Below are positions 55,189-64,000 of a stretch of DNA of 64,000 nt, one piece after another. The notes under the pieces were generated by a model. That model was not told the DNA's origin. It saw only the letters and a list, made by a program, of their open reading frames with translations, and searched no databases. Source of the DNA: Elephas maximus indicus (lineage: Eukaryota; Chordata; Mammalia; Proboscidea; Elephantidae); NCBI RefSeq assembly GCF_024166365.1, contig NC_064823.1, forward strand, positions 17,478,924 through 17,542,923, in the 5' to 3' direction. Position 1 is the stretch's first letter. The number at the start of each line of letters is the position of its first letter. The position numbers and the translations under genes are program-made.

Positions 55189-57164
55189 CAGGAAGGTTCA
55201 TATTAGAGTGCTAGGAAAAGCTATTGGTGTCTAGAGCTTTCTTTGTTAGTTCTCTTCAACTCTGATAAAACAGGTATTCTAAAATTTCCATTCCCCTAAG
55301 ATTTTTGTAGTTAGTAAAATGCTCTGATTTTCAGGGTTGTCTTTCTGTGTCTGGGTTTGTGGTTATCTGTATGTTTTCTCAAAGTGCACTGTTTGGGTTA
55401 GTCAGAAAAGTGGAAATAGTACTTCCAGTTCTGTCAATACGTTAGGCAAGTCACTGAACACTTGCCCTCCTTTGTTTTTTACCTGCCAAGTGGGTAGGGC
55501 AAAAAACGGTCCCTTCTGCTTTGTGGAACTGTGAGAGAGGAAATTGAGGTTGCTGGAAAATTCTTTTAAAAGTCAAATTATCACTTTTATGTGTTATAGC
55601 CCTGATCCATTTTATTTTCCTTTTGTGTGCTTCACAAAAGGAAAATACATGGGTCCAGCAAACATTAAAAGTCTCTGTTTGCAGGTTTTTGTTTTTGTTG
55701 TTTCTCAAGAAACAAAAAAATCTCAGTAGTTCCTATTTATGTTGCTCCTCAGAGCAACCATCGCCACAAATTGCCACAAAGCATGTAGAGTTTTGCCAAA
55801 AAAAAAAAAAAAAGTGTGTGTGTGTGTGTGTGTATGTATATAAAACTGCTTTAGAGTGGGCTTCTTCGCTTTTCCCCAGGGATCATTCTTGCTTAATTGT
55901 AGAAGTTAACATTTTCCCTAAAATAATTAACTTCCCTTGACTGTAATCCACTTTGGATTTTACTCTGTAAATAGATACTATTGATTTCTTTTTCTCTTAA
56001 ATGCTTAATACCCTTTTGAATGTCAGTTGTGATAATGGACAAAGTTTGAAAGTTATGTTAACCAGTGGTAAATAGTACCCTGTTTTCTTAAAAAAAGGTA
56101 TTAAGTGATAGCCTAAGTTTACGTTAATAGATGATTAAGTAAGTTATGGATGTTTCCATTTAGTGGAAAAATAGTGACTGTCAAAATCATTTAATGGTTA
56201 TGTATATCAACTAGCAATATGGAAAATGCATAATGGGAAAAGCACATTAAAAAAAATACTTTTCTGGAAGTATTTCCATTATTTTCATGTTAGCATATCA
56301 ATACCTGGGTATGCTACCTTTAAAATTACTGTTAATGCCACTTCTAGTTCCATGCGGTGAACTGTTTTCATAGGAGTTTTTTGCTCCTGTCTGATGTTTA
56401 TGGTGCGTTGCTTTTTGTGATCCAAATTAGTGTTAGTAAATTTTTGATTTTTGTCTATTTAAATGAAACTTTGAATTCTGCTTTCAAAACGTACAGAAAC
56501 TTTCCTGACACATAATTTTAATTTCCTAAATGCTTTCAAATATGCAAATGGTACAGCCATTTTTCTGTATATTTTTAAATCAAGGAATTTCCAGGTTTTT
56601 TCCTACTTGTCTCACTCTCGTTAGAAAATATTTTATTCTGTTAACTGGATATTAAGCTCTGTCATGGACCATTCTATTGATAACTGATGGTAGTTAACGC
56701 CAATAATTCTGGTTTTGTCAGATATGGATAATTTATAGACTCTGAAAACAAATTCTTTTGTAAAATAACGTACTTGGGATATTCTTTGGCATTTAATGCT
56801 TAACCTTTTTTAGAGAAAAATCTACCTGATCCTCTCCGCAGCCTAAGTCGAAGACAGTTGGAGATGTTATTTTCCTTCTTTTATGGAAGAAACAACTTTG
56901 AGACACAGACAAGCTAAAAATTACATAACAAGTGGTGGAGTGAGTTATGCTTTTAAACCTTACAAAGTTTTTATTATAAAAAATCATTCAAAAAATAGCC
57001 AGACCTTATCAATTACATCAAGTGAAATTTCCTTTTCATTCCCCAGAAATGTTGCCACTGTTAAATAGTTTAGTCTGTATTCTTCCTGATATTTTTCATG
57101 TATGTAAAAACATATAAAATACACATACACGTATTTTTTTTTAATTCAAAGTGAATCATATTAT
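55189..57164. other. Unique intronic sequence with a short (TG)n
   Basis: No repeat or gene recognised, apart from poly-A plus (TG)n at 55799-55835. Confidence 0.5.
55799..55835. repeat. Poly-A and (TG)n microsatellite
   Basis: About 16 A then about ten TG units. Confidence 0.95.
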
Positions 57165-57355
57165 ATCCTCTTCTGAATTGCTTTTTTCAGTTAGTATATC
57201 ATGGACTTTCTATAGCTATATATACAGTTACTTTAATTTTTTTGATGGCTATGTAGTATTTCATTAAAGCACAGTAATTTAACCAATTTCTTGATATAGA
57301 ACATCAGGTTATTTCTATTTTGTTGTTATAGTTATCTGTTTTAAACAACAGAAGG
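57165..57355 (-). mobile_element. Old L1 fragment, minus strand
   Basis: 'atggctatgtagtatttcat' and 'atcaggttatttctattttg' are reverse L1 ORF2 3' end. Confidence 0.65.
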
Positions 57356-57409
57356 ATCTTTTTTTATCATCTATTTGTGGTAGAGATCTTACTTACCCTA
57401 AATGAATCT

Positions 57410-58375
57410 GTTGAAGAGTCATGGGGGATGTCTAGGTTAACTGGCGTAACAAAGATCATAAAGAAAATGTTCTACATCCTACTTTGGTGAGTAGTGCCTG
57501 GGGTCTTAAAAGTTTGCAAATTACCACCTAAGATACATCTATTGGTCTTATCACATTCAGAGCAAAGGAGAATGAAGAAAACCAAAGACACAAGGGAAAT
57601 ACTAGGCCAAGGGACTAATGGACCACATGAACCACAGCCTCCACCAGCCTGAGCCCAGAAGAACTAGATGGTGCCCAGCTACCACCACTGACCACTCTGA
57701 CAGGGATCACAGTAGAGGGTCCTGGACAGAATGGGAGAAAAATGTAGAACAATATTCAAATTCACAAAAAAATACCAGACTTAACCCTGATCTGACAGAG
57801 ACTGGAGGACCCCCCCGCCCCAAGACTATGGCCCCTGGACACCCTGCTAACTCAGAACCGAAGCCACTCCCAAAGCCCACCTTTCAGCCAAAGATTAGAC
57901 AGGCCTATAGAACGATAACACAGGTCTTAATCCATTCCCTGGTGGCGAAGTGGTTAAGAGCTATGACCACTAACCAAAAGCTTCGCAGTTAGAATCCACC
58001 AGCTGCTCCTTGGAAACCCTATGGGGCAGTTCTTCTCTGTCCTCTAGGGTCGCTATTAGTTGGAATCAACTTGATGATGAGTTTGGTTTTGGTTAGTTCA
58101 TGCCTAGAACGTGCCTATTAGTTCAATCGAGTATATAAGACCAAATGGGCAACACCTGCCCAAAAGCGAAGACGAGAAGACAGGAAGGGTCAGGAAAACT
58201 GGATGAATGGTCACAGAGAACCCAAGGTGGAAACGGAGAAGTGCTGACACATTGCAGGAATTGCAACCAGTGTCACAAAACAATGTGTATAAATTTTTTA
58301 AGGAAAAACTAATTTGTACTGTAAACTTTCACCAATAAAATTTAAAAAATAAATTTAATAAAAATTTTTAAAAAA
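57410..58375 (+). mobile_element. L1 3'UTR carrying a SINE
   Basis: 'tggtgagtagtgcctggggt', 'ggaccacatgaaccacagcc', 'gacaggaagggtcaggaaaa' and 'tgtaaactttcaccaataaa'. The SINE at 57935-58100 splits it near a 'cctattagttcaatcgagt' phrase. Confidence 0.9.
57935..58100 (+). mobile_element. AfroSINE-type SINE inside L1
   Basis: 'ccctggtggcgaagtggtta' to 'ttagttggaatcaacttga' and 'tttggttttggtt'. Complete. Confidence 0.9.
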
Positions 58376-58436
58376 GGTAAAGGGTCAGAATCTGGAGTCT
58401 GTCTTATTTGGAAATTTCTTCTTTTGGAAGAAATTT

Positions 58437-58895
58437 ATTATGTTTCTGCTTCATGTCAGGCACAGTATTAAGCATCGAAGATACAGAGATGAACAAGACA
58501 GTTGCTGCTCCCAAGGATAGACTTGAGGAATGGTTCACTTCTGTCAACATATGAGTTGTGTCATTCTTCCCCAGAGAGGGTAGTACTTAATTCCTTGGAT
58601 GAAATGCTAATCATCACTTAACACGTCAGTCCTGAAGAGCACAGTGTTCCTTATAACCAGTCTTGCTGTTTCCCAAAAACCATGACAAATGAAAACCATT
58701 GTTTAATGACTTTTCTTAGTTTATGTAATGTAATTGTAGTTAGATTTATTTTTGAAAATGATCATATTTCTGATCAAACCATTCTGCAGATATTTGTTGA
58801 ACATCAACATGTGCTGGGCACTGAACTAGCCACTGGGTGTACAAACATGGTACATTCCGCTTTCATAGAGTTCCAGCCTAGAAAGCAGAAGACAG
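58437..58895 (-). repeat. Two L2 remnants, minus strand
   Basis: 58437-58520 ('gtcaggcacagtattaagca', 'agagatgaacaagacagttg') and 58765-58895 ('gatatttgttgaacatcaac', 'gtgctgggcactgaactagc') both match the reverse L2 end. The DNA between them is unclassified. Confidence 0.65.
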
Positions 58896-59279
58896 AACAA
58901 TAGTTTAGATCTGCAAGTCTTTGCATACTACATACCTGTAGATGTTCTGTTGATTGATTATTTTTAGGTCTAACTATTAATTAGCATCATTTACTCTTAA
59001 GCAAACTGGCTTTCAAACCTAACTTCTTAAGTGTCCTCTTTACTTCACAATCTTCACCTTTAAGTACAAGTTTTGAGATATCTGAAGTAATTGAAATTTA
59101 AGGTTTGCATGAAAAATTTTGTTTTGGTCATAAGGCAGATTTCTAAGAAATTTCTTCTCATCCCAGCTAGTGTCTGTACATGTTTTGAAATTAAGGCTGT
59201 GTACCAAATATGAATCTCGGCGAGGTTTCTTTTGTTTTTTTCCTTTGAGACATTCTAAAATATTGTGACTACGTCTTTT

Positions 59280-59362
59280 TCCCGCAGAGTGGCTGGTGGG
59301 TTTGAACAGCAGACCTTTTGGTTAGCAGCCAAGTGCTTAACCACTGCACCACCAGGGTTCTT
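59280..59362 (-). mobile_element. Truncated AfroSINE-type SINE next to exon 2
   Basis: The head half of a SINE, reading 'accttttggttagcagccaa' and ending 'accaccagggttc'. It ends 47 bp before exon 2, leaving just the branch site and pyrimidine tract. Confidence 0.88.
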
Positions 59363-59409
59363 TGTAAAATATTGTTAGGTAATCTAAATGATTTCTTTTC
59401 TCTTTTCAG

Positions 59410-59565
59410 CGGGTCCATATGGAATATTTGCTGGTAGGGATGCCTCCAGAGGACTGGCAACATTTTGCCTAGATAAAGATGCACTTAGAGATGAGTATGA
59501 TGACCTGTCAGATTTGAATGCAGTACAAATGGAGAGTGTCCGAGAGTGGGAAATGCAGTTTAAAG
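59410..59565 (+). CDS. PGRMC2: PGRMC2 coding exon 2: core of the haem-binding domain
   Basis: Continues codon 140 (g + cg = Ala) and encodes [20 protein letters not shown] and onward to EWEMQFK, ending with the first base of the next Glu codon before gtacct. This is the centre of the cytochrome-b5-like MAPR domain, about residues 140-191. Tyr143 (codon 59418-59420, in GPYG) lines up with PGRMC1 Tyr113, the known axial haem ligand. The exon is 156 nt, so phase 1 is preserved on both sides. A reading without this exon would stay in frame (52 codons) but lose the haem ligand. Flanking acceptor ttcttttctcttttcag and donor fit consensus. Confidence 0.97.
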
Positions 59566-60613
59566 GTACCTTCGTTTTGTTACGTTTTTTGAAAATGTTA
59601 AATATATGGTCAAGCAAAGTGTATACTATTTCACATTATTTAAGAGTTTCAGAATGTCATCTGTTTTCACTGTCATTGTAATTTGATGGTATTTTAAACA
59701 TAGCTAAATACCAATATGATTGTTACATGTGACTTATTTTGAAAATCTGTATCTAAAAATTAACTTGCTACAAACTGTAAGGGACTTCTAAAGAAAATTG
59801 TGACAGTTTTTAGTTTTATAAAGCTTGTTTTTTAAGCTATATAAAAAAGATTCGGTTTATTTTTGAAAACTCAATTGACAACTGGTGTTGATACTATAAT
59901 TATAACTTATCCTGAAATCGTTTTATTGGTATTATCCTTGAACGATAAAGAAAAATGTCAGTCTCCTTTATTATACCCTTGTAACTTAACATCAGGCATT
60001 ACCCCCATGTGATGCTTTGGACAGCTATTTATCTGACCCCTGCATCCCTTGGAACAACTACTCTGGCGTCTTGGCGTTGGTGCTGGCTTTCCTATATGAA
60101 TCCTCTTGGCTCATCAGTTAATTCACTTAATCTAGATTCATATTCCTGACCAAGAAACAACTGAACATGAATCACCTTGGACATACAGTGCTTTAATTAA
60201 ATGCCTTGGTAACAGAAACAAGCAAAGTAACAGAGATCTAAGAAGAGAGCTTGATAGGAGGGGGATAGCAGTGAGGCAGGGACCGTACACTGAGACCTCA
60301 AAGAATACAGGGTAACAAGTACCAAATGAATTTCCGTTTCTTGGCTTATTTTCTTGAGAACTATATTGTGTGTCACATTAAAGATCTCCAAGTGATTCTG
60401 ATGCGGTGTGCTTGCTTAAGAAGCATTTACTCACTTGCCTGCAAAGAATTCCTAAGCCTTAATAAGTTCCCTAATCCTGTTTCTTTTGTTCAAGCCTTAC
60501 ATGTGCCCAAAGACCAGCTATAGTGAACAATAGGAAGAATTTTGCTTATCCTATATAAATAAAGAGGCCAACAAAATTGATCGCTACTGATTTTCTTTTG
60601 GTGTATCTTTCAG
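59566..60613 (+). other. PGRMC2: PGRMC2 intron 2
   Basis: 1048 bp, gtacct donor and gtatctttcag acceptor, phase 1. AT-rich. No repeat or embedded RNA gene seen. Confidence 0.93.
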
Positions 60614-60711
60614 AAAAATATGATTATGTAGGCAGACTCCTAAAACCAGGAGAAGAGCCATCAGAATATACAGATGAAGAAGATACCAAGGATCACAATA
60701 AACAGGATTGA
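60614..60711 (+). CDS. PGRMC2: PGRMC2 coding exon 3: C-terminus and stop
   Basis: Completes the Glu codon (g + aa), then KYDYVGRLLKPGEEPSEYTD and an acidic end EEDTKDHNKQD with TGA at 60709-60711. Exon lengths 418 + 156 + 98 = 672 nt = 223 codons plus stop, the same length as human PGRMC2 as I remember it. KYDY contains the residues equivalent to the Lys-Tyr pair that shapes the haem pocket in PGRMC1. The acidic tail with Tyr and Ser/Thr resembles the phosphorylated tail of PGRMC1. No frameshift or stop interrupts the ORF, so the gene looks functional. Confidence 0.97.
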
Positions 60712-61862
60712 ACTTTGTAAACAACCAAAGTCAGGGGCCTTCAGAACTGCAATTCTTACTCCCTTTCACAGAATGTCCAGCATCTTTGGGTATGGTTCAC
60801 CTGCTGCGAAAAACATTCAACAGATTGTGTACAAGAGAAATGAGTCTTACTATGAAGATTTGAATACTAGACGTTATTTATGCTGCCAAACTCATTTGTT
60901 GCAGTTGCTCATAATGTCTGATGGGACTTCATTGTTCTGGGGGAAAAAAAAGGAGACAGGGATTTTTTAAAGAGCAAGAAAGTTACGAGGTTACTTGTAT
61001 TTTTTTTCTTTTCTTTTTCTCTCTGTTATTATTTTTTTTTATCAAAGACAACCAGATATGTATTTGCTACTCTTCAAGTGTACAAATCTCCTCAAAAAAC
61101 AGCAAAGGACTCTTACTTCACATGCTGTGTTTTTGTTTTAGCCTTGAGGAAGGAGGAGATGGGGGGGTGGTGGGGACTTGCATATCAGTTTGAGCAGTTT
61201 AGGCTACCAAAACATATTAAAATGTGAATTCCCAAACTCTTCTCTTTGGGCTTTGTCAGGGAAAAGAAAAAACTCATTTCTAAGAAATCTTTGGCAATTA
61301 GGAGAAGGGATTTCAAGTAGATTTAAGTCACAGCTAGTTCTCCAATAGTAAGATCATTCGAAACCAGTTTTTATCCCTTCCTTTATCCTGGATCAAATCA
61401 ATATTAATTGTGCCTTATTTCACTTAGATAGACTTGAATTACTTTTAGGGAAAGCCCCTATGTGAATTCAGAAGTCACTACAAGCAGCATTGAGACTGAA
61501 GTTGGAATATTCTGTCGAGCGCAAAACCTTGATACCATTCTGTGTATATAGAATGTAAAAGAAATATTCAGTGTTACTGCCATATATGTTAATATACACA
61601 AACTTAATTAGCATTGCAATGGCCAAATGCGTTCCCCTCATGCTTTTTTCTTTTCAAAAGAATCGAAAAACAAATCGACAACTCTATCCCCCAACAGCTG
61701 CCTAATGATAGGAGTCAGACCCTCACATCTCGTTGATGTGGATCCATGGGGACTCCATGGGGCCGTGGTATGGATGTCTGCAGTATGGGTGTGGCTGAGT
61801 GTGTGAGAGAGCACCTTGAAAGGGACTCTTTCTGCAGATACTGTAAATACAAGTACCATTTT

Positions 61863-61882
61863 AATAAAGCATGTACAATAAA
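61863..61882 (+). terminator. PGRMC2: Candidate poly-A signals (proximal)
   Basis: Two AATAAA hexamers at 61863-61868 and 61877-61882, about 1.15 kb after the stop. Confidence 0.5.
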
Positions 61883-62205
61883 CCAAAATAAGCTTGAGTT
61901 GGACTTTATATACAAAACTGTAAGCCAGTGCATTAGGATATGGTAGTCAGGACTGTGTGTTTGATTCAAGATAAGGAAAACTCTTGGACATGAAAAGCAG
62001 GCACTGGTTAACCAAGTTGTACACATTGTACCACATTCACTGTAACTTTAGAAAGAAATTCCACTTTGTGGAACACTCAAGAGATCTGAGATTATTCAGG
62101 TAAGAATTGATTTATAAAAATGTACATACTTTGACTTTATATTTGATGCCAACTGATTATACTAGAAGTAATAGCACTCCGAGCAGTAGTTATTGAACAC
62201 AAAAC

Positions 62206-62211
62206 AATAAA
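62206..62211 (+). terminator. PGRMC2: Candidate poly-A signal
   Basis: AATAAA followed by 'ggttattgtacc'. Weak downstream element. Confidence 0.4.
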
Positions 62212-62418
62212 GGTTATTGTACCGATATTAAATTCTTCCATTATTAGACTGAAAGTCCTACTGAAAGCCCTGTATCTGTCAATTCTTTGATTTCATCATG
62301 ACTATTTAGGTTCTCCATTGAGGACAGGTTATACCTGTCACCAGTTAAAGATTTCTCCTGCCTTATAGGCATAATATATACAGAAGCCATCAAAGAAAGG
62401 GGAACTTTTAACTGCAAT

Positions 62419-62428
62419 AATAAATAAA
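62419..62428 (+). terminator. PGRMC2: Candidate poly-A signal (strong context)
   Basis: Overlapping AATAAA at 62419 and 62423, followed by the G/T-rich 'tttggtcttggaatgttttg' about 25 nt later, the usual downstream element. Confidence 0.6.
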
Positions 62429-62746
62429 AGTATGTAAAATACTATATTTGGTCTTGGAATGTTTTGTAAAAAATTATGAACTTCAGCCAAATTTTTGCTG
62501 AAGACTGGTTGTGAAAATTGAAAAGTATTAGTAAATGCTTTGTGTGTTTTTATGTAAAATATTTTCTAAACAAAAATTTGTTAAAAGTAGTATGTCATCT
62601 GTAGTAAATTGATAAATATATGAATCATTTGAGCCTAAAGTTCAATAATAAATCTACATTTGTGAATATAGAAGCCCTAAATATCCATGCAGTAAAAATT
62701 ATGCACCCTGTTGAGAAAAATGGGTAATTTTGTGTTTTGGACTTGA

Positions 62747-62752
62747 AATAAA
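62747..62752 (+). terminator. PGRMC2: Candidate distal poly-A signal
   Basis: AATAAA followed by 'cagtgttctgtagata'. The last hexamer before the sequence turns into intergenic DNA. Another AATAAA lies at 62647-62652. Confidence 0.5.
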
Positions 62753-62770
62753 CAGTGTTCTGTAGATAAT

Positions 62771-63543
62771 TCCTCGATTTCAGTTAAGTGTTTCTCATTC
62801 TCAGTTTGATGGACAATCTTTGCAGAAGGGGATGGGAATTGGGGTGGTGACATTGTCAACTGTTACATCCCCCTTAGCAGTATTACCTGATGATTTGAAC
62901 CACTTGACTCTTGGGCCCCAGTCCAAACCTGTCACCGGCTGATCCAGAATCTAGAGAGAATGGGCCTCAGAATCTTACTTGTAAGGAGCACTTTGGCTCA
63001 TGCTTAGAGTCAGGCACATGTGAGGAACATTTGCACTAATCTTTCCAAGTTACGGTGTCTCACCCCTTGAGATGGAACTTACTTATAGGTAATATTGGTC
63101 TGATTCCCTGTGTTTGGCTTTGTATCATTCCCTAAATTTCCTTTGGGTTTCTGAATCCCAGCCCTGGATTTGTTGCAGATACTTAAAAATCAGAAGATTT
63201 CACATTAAAAAAAAAAAAAAAAAACTACTATGTGACTTCAAAAAATAACTAATTTTTCATTTTCTTTAGATTTTTATCTTTTGATAGCATCTCTAAGTTG
63301 GCACATCTCCCACATCTATCCTGTGTGTACTAGCAAGTGTCTTTGCATTCGGAAATGAACCCATTCAGATACAGATCAAGTTTTTAAAACCTTGACTACA
63401 GTGCTAAGGATGTTTATGCTCCCGAACAGTATCCTACCTGACTTTCCGAGATTTGCAGAATTCTATACTACAACTCTACGCAAAATCTAGAGAAAATTTG
63501 TTCCCTAGAAGATTTGATAATTAGACTCCTTGTATCCAAGTAT
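62771..63543. other. Downstream intergenic sequence
   Basis: No gene or repeat recognised, except an A-run of about 18 at 63205-63223. Confidence 0.5.
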
Positions 63544-63750
63544 AGGAGCCCTGGTGGCGCAGTGGTTGACTACTAGCCTGTTAACTGAAAGGTCAGCAGT
63601 TTGAACCCACCAGCCACTCTGCAGGACAAAGACATGGCAATCTGCTTCTGTAAAAATTACAGCCTTGGAAACCCTATGAGGCAGTTTTACTCTGTCTTAT
63701 AAGGTCACTATGAGAATCGACTTGACAGCAACGGGTTTGGTTTGGTTTCG
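63544..63750 (+). mobile_element. AfroSINE-type SINE, long form, with target duplication
   Basis: 'gagccctggtggcgcagtgg', the extra block 'gacatggcaatctgcttctg', and tail 'tgagaatcgacttgacagca'. Flanks gtatccaagtat / gtatccaaatat mark the 12-bp duplication (63532-63543 and 63751-63762). Confidence 0.92.
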
Positions 63751-64000
63751 GTATCCAAATATTCCATTTACCTGTATCAACTGAAAAATGCAACAGATTA
63801 CTAGAAATGCATGCCATTGGCATGTTAACACAAATTGTACATTCTGACAACTTTAATAGCTCAGAATAAGCTGACAAGAATTTCTGTAAGTTGCTTTGAG
63901 CATATTGGAAATAAGCAGTCATTGAGTATTATAGTGATGATTCTTCCCCTCTTACTTAAAGTAATAAAAGCCTAAAAGGTAGCTTTTAAGTATATATGGT

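Larger units (their letters stand above)
43963..59409 (+). other. PGRMC2: PGRMC2 intron 1
   Basis: 15.4 kb with gtgagg donor and a ttcttttctcttttcag acceptor, phase 1. The first 2.7 kb are mostly unique and GC-rich at the start. Later it holds MIR, L1, Tigger-like, RTE and SINE insertions. A likely branch site is the ctaaa at 59384-59388, about 22 nt from the acceptor. Confidence 0.95.
60712..62770 (+). other. PGRMC2: PGRMC2 3'UTR (inferred extent)
   Basis: About 2 kb after the stop contain no recognisable transposons, in contrast to the intron and intergenic DNA, which fits a retained 3'UTR. Poly-A signals occur at several points. The end is inferred from the last AATAAA at 62747-62752. Confidence 0.7.

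Overview
This is mammalian nuclear DNA, almost certainly from an afrotherian and most likely a paenungulate such as an elephant. The evidence is the repeats: dozens of copies of a tRNA-headed SINE whose tail reads like gtcgctatgagtcggaatcg (AfroSINE type), 3' ends of an RTE (BovB-like) LINE with the same tail, and many copies of one L1 3'UTR family. Ancient eutherian repeats (MIR, L2, MER5, L1M, MaLR) lie underneath. I identify the lineage from remembered repeat families, not from a search.

There is one protein-coding gene, and it is complete: PGRMC2 (progesterone receptor membrane component 2, a haem-binding membrane protein) on the + strand. Its three coding exons are 43545-43962, 59410-59565 and 60614-60711. 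Joined, they give 223 codons plus a stop, with matching GT-AG junctions and phases. The start lies in a TATA-less CpG island (about 42840-44110) with GC boxes, CCAAT boxes and an NRF1-like site. Intron 1 is 15.4 kb and intron 2 is 1.05 kb. The 3'UTR carries several AATAAA signals, the last at 62747.

Layout: 1-42.8 kb is intergenic and repeat-dominated. It holds L1 ORF2/3'UTR fragments (2.2-3.9, 12.8-13.8, 22.4, 25.2, 25.9-27.0 and 28.4-29.3 kb), RTE fragments (8.3, 10.8, 13.8, 15.8 and 19.4 kb), LTRs (3.9-4.7, 22.9-23.5, 30.8-31.85, 32.2-32.7, 37.9-38.4 and 40.0-40.5 kb), many SINEs, and stretches with no recognisable repeat. 42.8-44.1 kb is the CpG island and exon 1. 44.1-59.4 kb is intron 1, unique near its start and containing a complex pile of L1, Tigger-like and SINE insertions at 49-53 kb. 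59.4-62.8 kb holds exons 2 and 3 and the 3'UTR. 62.8-64 kb is downstream sequence with one SINE.

I found no new multi-gene system. The parts most worth a second look are nested insertions whose order can be read from target-site duplications, the tail shared by SINEs and RTE, a SINE that stops 47 bp before the PGRMC2 exon 2 acceptor, an ERVL-type LTR with two octamer motifs and a tRNA-Leu-type primer site, and an NRF1-like site in the promoter of a haem-handling gene. Outside PGRMC2, open frames are short, lie in repeats or low-complexity DNA, and show no sign of being genes.
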